Assembly: GCA_947471745.1 (NCBI GenBank)
Contig: CANJKZ010000068.1
Location: 3,019,001-3,083,000 of the forward strand
DNA length: 64,000 nucleotides
DNA from: Closterium sp. Naga37s-1
Taxonomy: Eukaryota > Streptophyta > Zygnematophyceae > Desmidiales > Closteriaceae
Direction: 5' to 3'
Shown here: piece by piece, positions 54,094-63,502 of the stretch
How positions within the stretch are numbered: position 1 is the first letter of the stretch
How the letters are laid out: each line of letters starts with the position of its first letter
Notes under the pieces: model-generated
Databases searched by the model: none
The model's input: the letters and a program-made list of their open reading frames with translations, nothing else
Told to the model about the DNA's origin: nothing
Made by a program: the position numbers and the translations under genes

Positions 54094-56519
54094 TGCCCCC
54101 TCCCATGACCTGCTGCTACCGTCCTCGCCCTGGTCATGGGACTTGTGTAGCCTCCCACCTTCTGCTGCTTTCCTGCGAGCGCCACATTGTAAACGTGGTC
54201 CATGACTCGCTTCCCTTTTGCATCCTCCAGCACCAGTACTCCTGATTCACGGACCTCCTTCACCTCCCACCTCTGCTGTGATACTCCCACATCTAGCCCA
54301 TCTCGCTTCGCTCGCCACACATACACCGCCTGCCCTTCCTCGACAGCTGCCTGCCTTCCCACCATCCTGTTGAGCTGCCGCTGCTTGTAACGATGGATGT
54401 CCCGCAGCTGCGCCACCTTCAGGCTCTCCATTGCTGCCGGCAGCATCTTCTTCAAGTACCTGGCTCTCACGTCAGCCAGCGCTACCCACTTCTCTGCTGT
54501 CCTTGCTGTGACACTATCTAGTATCAATCTTGGTGCATCCACCGGCATTATGGGGTGCTTTCCGAAAAGCAGGTAGTATGGGGAGACATCCTTCAATGAG
54601 GCCTGCTTGCTGAACCTGTACCCCGCCATCACCCAGGCTAGCTTCTTGTCCCAGTCCCCCTTATTCGCCTCCCCGTAGGCGCGGATCCCGTTTTTCACCG
54701 TCTGCACAAGCCTCTCTGTAAGCCCATCGCTCTGCGGGTGATACCTGGAGGTGGTGCGGTGCTGGATGCCATTCTCTGCTAGCAGCTCCTTGAATTCCCC
54801 CTGAAACTCCGTGCCTTGGTTTGTCAACACTTCCCCGCACGCACCGAACCTTGTCAGCACCATCTCCTCGAAGGCCTCAGCCACCGCTTCTGCCGTCTTC
54901 GCCACCAATGGTCTCGCCTCTGCCCACTTGCTCACATGCTCAATCATGAGCAGCACGTACCGCCTGCCCCTCCTGGACACTGGCAGTTCCCCTGCAATGT
55001 CCAATGACCAACGATACCCCAGCTCCACGATGTCCAGGGGCTGTAGCTCGGCCTGACTCTTCAGCAGACTCACCTTGTTCCTGCAGCATAGTTCACACCC
55101 CTCCACCCACTCCTTCACCTCATTCCGCATCCCTGCCCACCACCAGCCCGTCTGTAGCAGCTGCAGCGTCCTCAGTGGACCGTAATGTCCAAGCTTATTG
55201 TGCACCTCTCGGATTATCCCTTCCCTCTCTGCCGGCGCCGGTACCCGCTTCCACCCATCCTTCGTCTGCAGCTGCACCTGCTCTTGAAACCACCTATAAT
55301 GCTGCCCCCGCGCTCTCGCTCTTGCCCCGGCTCCCCCGTCCTCGGCTGTCTCACCCTTGATCCACTTCAGGGTCTCCTCATCCTGCCACACATCGGCTGC
55401 ACCCCTCTGCTGTCCTCCTCCTGCCCCTCGTTCGCTGACCATGGCGGTTAGTGCTGCTGAAGGGGGCTCCTGCTCTGGTTCCGGCTCTGTGCCTCTCCTC
55501 GGTGGGTTTCTGGAGAGCACATCCACGTGCTGCATCGTCTTCCTGGGCCTGTGCTTCACCGTGAAATCGTACTCTTGCAATTTCATGGCCCAGCGCGCGT
55601 TCCTCCCAGTCAGTGTCTGGTTATGCATCAGCCACAGTAGCGGCTGATGGTCTGTCACTAACGTGAAGTGCCATCCCTGCAGGTACACACGAAAGTGTCC
55701 CACCGCCCAGACTGCTGCCAGCCCTTCTCCCTCATAAGACGAGTAGTTGGCCTCAGCCGGACTGCAGGTCCTGCTCGCGAAGGCCACCACCTTTTCCACC
55801 CAACTCTCCATTTGACTCAGCACTGCCCCCATTCCTACGCTGCTCCAGTCCGTATACAGGACAAATGGCTGCTGCCCATCAGGTAGCTTTAGTACTGCCC
55901 CGGCCTTGAGTGCTTCCATCAAGCCGCGCAGGGCCTGCTCTTGCGGCTCTTCCCACTGCCACTTCTGCTCTTCCCTCAGCAGCTTATTCAGGGGCGCTGC
56001 CTTCTTGCTGAAATCCTCAATGAACTTCCTGTAATAGTTGAGGAAGCCCAGCAGGGCTCGCGGGCTGCTTCTGTCCTTCGGCCTTTCCACCCGATCTAAC
56101 ACTTCCACCTTAGCTTTCTGGATGCTAAGCTCCCCCCCTGCCACCTCGAACCCCAAATACGCCACGCTGCTGTGTCCAAAGCGGCACTTCCCAGGGTGGC
56201 AGGTCAAGCCTGCCGCTTCAATTGCTGCCAGAGTCGCCTCTACGTCCCGCACATGTGTCTCTGCATCCGGGCTAAAGATGATCACGTCATCTATGTAGCA
56301 TGCTGCCCCTTTCACCTCTCGCAGCACCGCACCCATCACTCGCTGAAACACTGCTGATGCATTCCTCAAACCAAAAGGCATGAAGTTCCACTCATAAAGT
56401 CCATCCGGCCCGTGAAACGCAGTCTTTTTTTTGTCCTCTTCAGCTATGGGAATCTGGTTGAAGCCTTGTCGCAGGTCTAGCGTGGAGAAGACTCAGCTTC
56501 CTTGCAGCTGGTCGAAGAT
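54084..56519 (-). pseudogene. pol: Gypsy K RT (rest), RNase H and integrase
   Basis: After the TAA at 56522-56520 the frame continues, with one more TGA before VFSTLDLRQGFNQ. Then FMPFGLRNASAVFQRVM and the RT catalytic CYIDDVIIF, the RNase H start VLYTDWSSVGMGAVLSQ with LVTDHQPLLWL, and the integrase zinc module (H-x3-H in NKLGHYGPLRT, then CELCC). The integrase core has WSLDIAGELPV, then VLTNQGTEFQGEF and HPQSDGLTERLVQT. The second catalytic Asp is Asn in K, while L has Asp. A short C-terminal barrel follows (WEVKEVRESGVLVLE). No chromodomain is evident. Confidence 0.92.
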
Positions 56520-57152
56520 TTCTTATGCCATCGGCATTGGGTATCTGTCCGTTGCTGTCACCTTGTTTAACCCCCGGTAGTCCCCGCACATGCGTCGGGA
56601 CAAAACTGTGCCCGTCAGGTCTGTCCGTGCTGCTACGACCGTGGCTGCTGCGTAGTCCGATGTTGACCGTCTGATCAGGCCTGCTTCTAACAGCTCCTGA
56701 CATTTCTCTGTACAGATGCTGATGTCCTGCGGGCTCATCCTCCTCCGCCGCTGGTACACTGGAACCTCGCTGGTCAGGGGCAGACGCATGGTACTGGTCA
56801 CGCACTTGCCTAGCTGCTGTATTGTGTGTGCGAATGCTGCCGCATGCTGCCGCAGCACGGCTTCCAACCTAATCGCCGCTGTCCCTTCCATGGCGCCTCC
56901 TATGTCCCAGTGTGTTTCAGCCACTGCAGGTAGGACCGTTTCCATCCTCCTCTCCGTGTCTCCTGTCACCCAAGCTGTCACTGGTCCTGCCGTCTCTCGA
57001 CCACCTGCGTCCTCTGCTTCTTCCTCCGGTTTCTGCTCCCGTCCCCCTTTCTCTGCCGCATCTCTTGCCATGTAGGCCCTGCTAGGTCCCAGGAGAACCT
57101 CGTCCGGGTCGGAGATCCACCTCTCTGTGGGATCTTCCTCCTCCTCTGAATC
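56520..57152 (-). pseudogene. pol: Gypsy K RT N-terminal part
   Basis: The segment after the TGA that ends the methyltransferase frame stays in the same frame: an acidic linker (DSEEEEDPTERWISDPDE), a spacer, then the start of RT with PLTSEVPVYQRRRRMSP, LLEAGLIRRSTSDYAAATVV and RMCGDYRGLNKVTATDRYPMP, ending at TAA 56522-56520. These are the standard Gypsy RT fingers motifs. The absence of a fresh start codon implies expression as part of a larger polyprotein. Confidence 0.88.
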
Positions 57153-58409
57153 TCAATCCATCTCTGGCTCTCCTTCCCACCATGTCTCCTCGTCCTCGTC
57201 CTGATCCGGATATCTTCCCGGTGTCCCCGTGGGGTCGTTCAGCCCTTCCATCCGCTTCTCCTGCGGCACTCCCCTCCTTCGCATCTCCCATGCCTCCTCC
57301 TCTAGGAGCTCCAAGAATTTCTCTGCCTGACTCTCCTTGACTTCATCACCCTCTGTCTTCGGATCTGCCCGTGCCGCATGGTCCCTCCTACGCTCCCATC
57401 TGTTGCGCTCGAGGTGTCGGTCCATCGTCGCTATCAGCCAGTGTAGGGCGTTGAGGTCCATGGCCTTCCCCAGCGCCCTCCTCCTCTGATCTTCCGTCAC
57501 TTCCACAATTGCCGTGGCGCCTGCCATAAAGCCCATGGCTAGCTCCCGTTCTTGCGCAATCGGCTCTTCCCACACTCCCTTCAACCAATCAAACACCATC
57601 CCTGGTCCCTCCCGCCCGTCCTTCAGCTTAAATCCCTCTGCGTTCTTGTAAGTCACCAGCGTGGGCCAGGCCTGCCTTGGCTTGCCGACTTCGTTGCATG
57701 GGTACTGCGTCTCATGATCTGGGTGTCGCACCGGCGCTGGGGTCCGTGCGGGTTCCAGTATATCCGCCACCAGTCGTGGTTTCGGCCGCTCCATCAGCGA
57801 CAGCTCATACTGCAGCACAGCTTCTGGTAGCACGTTCTGCCAATACCTTCGCGTCCTGTGCGTCCTGCTACCATTCCGGGCGGCATCCCATGCCACTCCT
57901 GCTCCTAGCTCCCCTCGGATCTCCTCCTCTGCTTGCTTCACCGCCTCTCTCTGGTCGTCCCTCGTGTCCACATTCTCCACTGTATACGCCACCTCCCCTT
58001 GCTTGCGCTTGATCAGCTTCAGGATCCTGATTAATTCCCGAAACAGCCCGCTCCTTGGGTCTGCCATTCCTCGTCCCTCCCCTGCTCGCGACATCCCCTG
58101 GCATTCCCAGCCCGCCACCACCAAGTCTATGTGCCCCCAGTGCGCAAGCGTCTCCTCCCTTACATCCTCCACTCGGTGGCATATCCATTCTGCCCATCGT
58201 TCCACCGCTACCTCGTACAGCTGGGAGGGGTATCTTTCTTCCAGTTTCTTGATGTGATGCCAGGATATCGTGCTCGCAACGTCATCGTTCTCCACGTAGA
58301 TGTACTTTTCCACTTGCAGCCCTGCCTTCAGCACCGCTGCTAACCCCGTGCTGATCCCACCAAACAACTCCAACAGCACAATCGGCTTTTGAAACACCCT
58401 GCTATCCAA
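57153..58409 (-). CDS. Cytosine-5 DNA methyltransferase domain in Gypsy K
   Basis: A 418-codon frame predicted to transfer methyl groups from S-adenosylmethionine to cytosine C5. Motif I: LLELFGGISTGLAAVLKAG (residues 12-30). Motif II: YVENDD (38-43). Motif IV: HIDLVVAGWECQGMSRAG with catalytic Cys103; the residue before it is Glu instead of the usual Pro. Motif VI: YTVENVDTRDD (Glu145). Motif VIII: HRTRRYWQN (184-192). Target recognition region about 195-285. Motif IX: ERELAMGF (287-294). Motif X: RALGKAMDLNALHWL (311-325). An acidic tail follows. No regulatory domains (PWWP, ADD, BAH) are seen. The frame opens with TTG at 58409 and lies between gag-protease and RT. It could act on the element's own DNA or on host chromatin, but that is inference. 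Confidence 0.88.
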   Translation of the reverse strand: MDSRVFQKPIVLLELFGGISTGLAAVLKAGLQVEKYIYVENDDVASTISWHHIKKLEERYPSQLYEVAVERWAEWICHRVEDVREETLAHWGHIDLVVAGWECQGMSRAGEGRGMADPRSGLFRELIRILKLIKRKQGEVAYTVENVDTRDDQREAVKQAEEEIRGELGAGVAWDAARNGSRTHRTRRYWQNVLPEAVLQYELSLMERPKPRLVADILEPARTPAPVRHPDHETQYPCNEVGKPRQAWPTLVTYKNAEGFKLKDGREGPGMVFDWLKGVWEEPIAQERELAMGFMAGATAIVEVTEDQRRRALGKAMDLNALHWLIATMDRHLERNRWERRRDHAARADPKTEGDEVKESQAEKFLELLEEEAWEMRRRGVPQEKRMEGLNDPTGTPGRYPDQDEDEETWWEGEPEMD

Positions 58410-58495
58410 GTGCAGCTGCCGCAGGCTGCTGCTCTCTCCCCACCGCTGGCGATGCCAATCTCGGTATCTCCTCTACTCCTCCAGCACTTCCCAGT
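58410..58495 (-). other. gag-protease to methyltransferase junction
   Basis: The methyltransferase frame is open upstream of 58409 (RDWHRQRWGESSSLRQLHL) back to a TAG about 60 bases before it. Beyond that TAG it stays open for about another 55 bases, overlapping the end of gag-protease in the -1 frame. The pol start may depend on -1 frameshifting in this overlap, but I see no classical slippery heptamer. Confidence 0.45.
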
Positions 58496-60493
58496 TCAGG
58501 CGCCCAGCTCTTCTTCTGCCGTCTTCACCTCAGCTTGATATGCCTCTCTAGGTTCGCGTCGGATAAAGCGCACCGGCAGCTCCGCCACGCATCCGTCGTA
58601 TTCCCAGTACGTCACTCGATACATCAATCGCTCTTCCCACATGCAGATGGTCGAACCAATGCTGTAGAGGAACTCCACTCCTAGCAGCAAGTCATAATCC
58701 TCTGATGGTGAGACGCCACACTGCAGCTTCACCGAACATTCCTGTGGGCTTCCTTGCCTGATCATGATCTCCACCGTCGCCCGTGTCTTCAGCATCCACT
58801 TTGTACTGCCTCCTTCTGCCGTCATGAGTAGCAGTCCTTCTGCTATCTGCCTTTCTGGTCTGTCCAGCTGCAACTGCTCCGCCAGTCGCCTTCCTATTAG
58901 CACCGGATGAGCTCCAGTATCAATAATGGCCTGCTTCACCGGCAGCCCCCCTATCATGATGTATCCTCTCTTTGCCACCAATACCGACGCAGCACAGCTG
59001 AGCCTCTCCAGCGGGTGCCGACGAGGCACTAACCCCCTCCTGTCCTCTCCCGCTTGTCGCCTCGGCCCGTACTCTTGTTGTCCCTCTGTCCTCTGCCTGA
59101 GGTGCCTCTCCCTTGGCCTCAATCCTAGCTCATCCCTTTCCCTCGCCGGTCTCGCCATTAAACAGAACTCCTCTTCGCTTCCTTCTTCTTCTTCCTCCTG
59201 CCTCGCCACCATAGCTGGCCTCCTCTCTGTCCCCTTTTCTCGATTCTCCAGCTGCGCCCTCAGCCGTTCTATCTCGGCGCGCATCTCTGCCACTTCCCCC
59301 TTCTCTCTGGGCTCCCCACGTCGCGCGTTGCAGTCTCTCTCCAAATGTCCCCTTCTCCCGCACTTGTCGCACGTAGGTGCCTCCGGGCAATCCCTCCTCA
59401 AATGATCTTCCTTGCCGCAAACCGAGCATGCCGGTGGGTTGCGGCAGTCCCGTCGCAGGTGTCCACTCCGGCCGCAGTTGTGGCATTTGCGCACGTCCGC
59501 CGGACCTCTCGGTGGCCGCTCGTGCTCAACTGGACTGGCGCTCCACGCTGGCCGTCGCCTCTCTGCCGACCTCTCCACGGTGCGCTCCACTTCGGAGAGC
59601 CTGCGATCCGTCTCCACCCTCTTTACAGTCTCGTACGCGACTTTCAGTATCGCTGCTGCCCCCAGTTCGAAGATTTTCACCTGCACATTCCGCTGCAATT
59701 CATAGTTCAACCCGTTCAGGAATTTACTGATGAGCCGACCTTGATCGGTACAGTTCATGTCCTCCCCGAGCTCCACCATACGTCCGTAGTACGCCAATAA
59801 GGATTCGCCCGTTCTTCGTTTGAAATCTCTGAACTCCACGACCCGCTCCGGTGTCTGCAGCGGAAATTGCTCGCGCAGCATCTCCAAGAACCGCTTCGTC
59901 GGATCTCTTTCTCCCGGTCTTCCCTGCGCAGCCCAGTCCAGCAGCTCGTGGCGGCAGATTCGGTAGTAGGTTTCCGCTTCTCCTGTCAGCGTATTCGCCA
60001 ATCCCCGGAAGAATTCTTCTGCCGCCAGCTGATCTTGCTCCCACCGCGCTCGCAGGTTCTCCAACTGCATCAGGTAGTTCTTCAGGGAAGGGCCTCGCCG
60101 AACCTCCCCTGAAAATCGTTCCGGCACTTCCACCTTCGGGAGCATGGTGTATCGCCATCGCGACGAAGCTGCTTCTTCCTCGAACCCCTGCCATGATGCA
60201 CTACGCTGATACGGTCGATCGCCCCCTGTCCTCCCTCCGGCGGTGACGCCACCCTTTTCAGAAACTGGCTTCCCCGCCTCGCCTTCTCCTCCCGCTTCAT
60301 CCGTCTCTCGCGTTCCTTCGTGTGCGGTGTCAGAGCCCGTGGCTCCCCCAGGCCTTCCGAGCCCGCCTCCTTCCGCGCCGTGCGCGCCGGCTGCTCCATG
60401 AGCCTCCGCCTCATTCTTTCCATCGCCTTCCATTGTCTCACTCACTACTATCGGTTCCTTCGCGGCGAAATCTAATCCTGACCTCGTGGGCAT
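58496..60493 (-). CDS. gag: Gypsy K gag-protease
   Basis: The open frame extends to 60547, but its first codons lie in the LTR and primer zone. The likely start is the ATG encoding MPTRSGLDFAAKEP at 60493, about 665 codons. Features: a charged, Gly-rich N-terminus; a retrotransposon gag domain (VPERFSGEVRRGPSLKNYLMQL, FKRRTGESLLAYYGRMVELGED); three CCHC knuckles in a row (CHNCGRSGHLRRDC, CSVCGKEDHLRRDC, CDKCGRRGHLERDC); a coiled coil; and an aspartic protease with active site AIIDTGAHPVLIG and DYDLLLGVEFL. All key residues are present. It would make the particle shell, bind RNA and cut the polyprotein. Confidence 0.92.
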   Translation of the reverse strand: MPTRSGLDFAAKEPIVVSETMEGDGKNEAEAHGAAGAHGAEGGGLGRPGGATGSDTAHEGTRETDEAGGEGEAGKPVSEKGGVTAGGRTGGDRPYQRSASWQGFEEEAASSRWRYTMLPKVEVPERFSGEVRRGPSLKNYLMQLENLRARWEQDQLAAEEFFRGLANTLTGEAETYYRICRHELLDWAAQGRPGERDPTKRFLEMLREQFPLQTPERVVEFRDFKRRTGESLLAYYGRMVELGEDMNCTDQGRLISKFLNGLNYELQRNVQVKIFELGAAAILKVAYETVKRVETDRRLSEVERTVERSAERRRPAWSASPVEHERPPRGPADVRKCHNCGRSGHLRRDCRNPPACSVCGKEDHLRRDCPEAPTCDKCGRRGHLERDCNARRGEPREKGEVAEMRAEIERLRAQLENREKGTERRPAMVARQEEEEEGSEEEFCLMARPARERDELGLRPRERHLRQRTEGQQEYGPRRQAGEDRRGLVPRRHPLERLSCAASVLVAKRGYIMIGGLPVKQAIIDTGAHPVLIGRRLAEQLQLDRPERQIAEGLLLMTAEGGSTKWMLKTRATVEIMIRQGSPQECSVKLQCGVSPSEDYDLLLGVEFLYSIGSTICMWEERLMYRVTYWEYDGCVAELPVRFIRREPREAYQAEVKTAEEELGA

Positions 60494-60515
60494 GCCTTCT
60501 CTGATTGCTTGTATG

Positions 60516-61188
60516 TGATGAGCTCTCTGCTCCGTCACACACTTCACCTACTCTCCTCTAACTACAGCTCTTTGCTCGTCATATCTCCCTCTATTCACCG
60601 TTTGCTCGATCTGCAGCAAAAACTCTCGTGTGCAAGGGAAACATACAAGCAATGGATAGTAGATTCAGGAATCCACCTATTCTACCAGCAAAGCCACCAC
60701 CATACTACGGTCCCATCATCCCTGCCTACGCTAGCAGCTATGAACTGCTTCACGCAGGCTTACAGCCGTGATGCCTCTTGCCACCCTTCCTTGCCCTGCC
60801 TGCTCGTCCTCCAGCTGTTACTTCCAGATCCAGCTGGCTCCCCGAACCTATCCTGCACACATAGAGAAAGCAAACAAGCATGCACACGTACACCCATCCT
60901 TCCCATCCTGCTCTGCTGCTTCCCGCTGCCGCTGCCTAGCCTGCCTCTGTTTCTACAGCCCGCCCCACCTTGCTTACGTAAGTTCCAGCTCCTCTCTCAC
61001 CCATGCAACCCTCTGACCCTCAGGCTCGGCAACCGTCAGCTCCCCAACTCCATTTTCCGTTCGCGAAATGTCGAATGCCTCTTCGGCTTCCATCCTCGTT
61101 GAACTCTGTTCCGCTATGTACAGTATCTACAGTATTTACAGCCCTTTTACCTCACTACCTTACCCTTCACATTCATGCAAATGTGACA
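60516..61188 (-). repeat. Shared LTR: 5' LTR of K and 3' LTR of L
   Basis: 673 bp, near-identical to 53215-53887. K's gag begins on its left and L's integrase ends on its right, so one LTR serves two head-to-tail elements. Confidence 0.9.
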
Positions 61189-63501
61189 CTGTAATGCACT
61201 CACTCTTGCCCCCTCCCATGACCCCTTGCTGCCGTCCTCGCCCTGGTCATGGGACCCTGGTAAGCCCGTTCCTGCTTGCCCTTGCCCACAACCGCCACAT
61301 TCGTCACATGGTCCATGACTCTCTTCCCCTTCTCATCCTCCAGTACCAGCACCCCTGACTCTCTCACCTCCTGGACCGTCCACCTCTGTTGGGACACCCC
61401 CAGGTCCAGCCCATCCCGTTTTGCCCTCCGCACGTATACCTCCTGTCCTTCCTCCAGGCGAGGATCCTGCTGCTGCTTCCTTCCCAACTGCCTCTGTTGG
61501 TATCGGTGAATGTCTCTCAGCTGAGCCACCTTCAGGCTCTCCATTGCTGCGGGCAGCATCTTCTTCAGGTACACGGCTCTGGCGTCTGCCAGTGCTACCC
61601 ACATCTCTGCTGTCTTTGCTGACACACTGTCTGTCAGCAGGCGTGGCGCTCCCACTGGTAGTATGGGCTGCGACCCGAAGAGCAGATAGTAGGGGGACAC
61701 GTCGTTCAGTGCGGCCTGTTTACTGAATCTGTACCCCGCCATCACCCATGCCAGCCTCTTGTCCCAGTCCCCCTTGTGCGCCTCTCCGTACACCCGCAAC
61801 CCCTTCTTCACCGTCTGCACCAGCCTCTCTGCTAGGCCATCTGCCTGCGGGTGGTACCTGGAGGTGGTGCGGTGCTGGATGCCGTTGGATGCCAGCAGCT
61901 CATCGAACTCCCCTTGGAATTCGGTGCCTTGATCAGTCAGTACCTCTCCACACGCCCCAAACCTCGTCAGCACCATCTCCTCAAATGCCTCCGCCACGGC
62001 CGCCGCGGTCTTGTTCACCAATGGCCGTGTCTCTGCCCACTTGCTCACGTGCTCTATCATGAGCATGATATACCTCCTTCCCCTCATGCTCACAGGTAGT
62101 TCCCCGGCTATATCTAGTGACCACCTGTATCCAAGCTCCACAATTGCCAGCGGCTGGAGCTCTGCCTGACTTTTCAGCAGGGTTGCCTTGTTCCTGCAGC
62201 AGAGCTCACACTTCTCCAACCATTCCTTCACCTCCTTCCGCATCCCTACCCACCACCATCCTGTCTGCAGCAGCTGTTGCGTGCGCAGCGGGCCGTAGTG
62301 CCCCATCTTCTCATGCACTTCTTTAATGATCCTTTCCCGCTCCCCTGGCTCTGGCACCCTCTTCCATCCGTCTTTGGTCCTCAGCTGCACCTGCCCCTGG
62401 AACCACCTGTAGTGCTGCCCCCTTGCCCGGGCCCTGGACCCCGCTCCCTCGTCCTCGGCTGTCTCTCCCTTTATCCATGCCAGTGTCTCGGCGTCCTGCC
62501 AGATGTCTGCTGCCCCTCGCGTCTGTTCTCCTCCTGGCCCCTGCTCCTTGACCATGGCGGTCAGTGCTGCTGCGGGTGGCTCTGGTCCTGTGCCCGGCTC
62601 ATCCTTCTCCTTCGGTGGTTTCCTTGACAACCCATCCACGTGCTGCATTGTCTTCCCGGGGCGGTGCTTCACGGTGAAGTCATATTCCTGCAATCTCATT
62701 GCCCACCGCGCGTTCCGCCCCGTCAGTGTCTGGTTCTGCATGAGCCACAGCAAGGGCTGATGGTCGGTCACCAACGTGAAGTGCCTGCCTTGTAGATAGA
62801 CTCGGAAGTGTCCGACTGTCGACACCGCTGCCAGCCCCTCGCACTCGTATGAGGAATAGTTCGCCTCTGCTGGGTTGCATGTCCTGCTGGTGAACACCAC
62901 CACCTTCTCCTGCCCATCTTCCATTTGGCTCAGGACTGCCCCAATCCCTACACTGCTCCAGTCCGTGTAGAGCACAAATGGCGCCCTTCCGTCAGGCAGC
63001 TTCAGCACTGCTCCTTCCTTTACTGCCTCCATCAACCCCTTCAGTGCCCCCTCTTACGCCTCTTCCCACTGCCACTTCTGATCCTCTCTCAGCAGCTTGT
63101 TCAGCGGTGCGGCTCTCTTGCTAAAGTCGGCTATGAACTTGCGGTAGTATTCAGGAAGCCCAGTAGCCCTCTTAATCCACTTCTGTCCTATGGGCGCCCC
63201 ACCCTGTCCAACACTTCTACCGTCGCCTTCTGGATGCTCAGCTCCGTTCCTGGCACCTCAAACCCCAAGTACGCCACGCTGCTGTGTCCGAACCGACATT
63301 TCCCAGGGTGGCAAGTCAGCCCTGCTGCTTGGATGGCGGCCAGCGTCGCTTCGATGTCGTTGACGTGCGTCTCGCTGTCGGGACTGAAGATGATTACGTC
63401 ATCTATGTAGCAGGCCGCATTCTTCACTTGCCGCAGCACCGCATCCTTTACTCTCTGGAACACAGCTGAGGCATTCCTTAGCCCGAATGGCATGAAATTC
63501 C
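61189..63501 (-). pseudogene. pol: Gypsy L: RT part, RNase H and integrase
   Basis: The 3' half of a second Gypsy element related to K. From 63501: FMPFGLRNASAVFQRV and CYIDDVIIF (RT), a stop and a frameshift around 63150-63200, TAA near 63054, then an open frame 63035-61200. The latter holds RNase H (VLYTDWSSVGIGAVLSQ, LVTDHQPLLWL) and integrase (EKMGHYGPLRTQQ, CELCC, WSLDIAGELPV, VLTDQGTEFQGEF, HPQADGLAERLVQT), with all DDE residues present. The upstream RT, any methyltransferase and gag-protease are lost at a breakpoint at 63502. Whether L once had the methyltransferase cannot be told. Confidence 0.9.
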
Positions 63502-63502
63502 T

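Larger units (their letters stand above)
53215..61188 (-). mobile_element. Gypsy element K with a DNA methyltransferase
   Basis: A 7974-bp Ty3/Gypsy element on the minus strand: right (5') LTR 60516-61188, gag-protease, methyltransferase, RT, RNase H, integrase, and left (3') LTR 53215-53887. The two LTRs are each 673 bp and differ at about three positions by eye, so the copy is young. The flanks (tccaa and ctgta) do not match, and the right LTR also serves as the 3' LTR of element L. Coding breaks: a TAG upstream of the methyltransferase, TGA 57155-57153, TAA 56522-56520, a TGA shortly after, and a D-to-N change in integrase. Confidence 0.93.
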
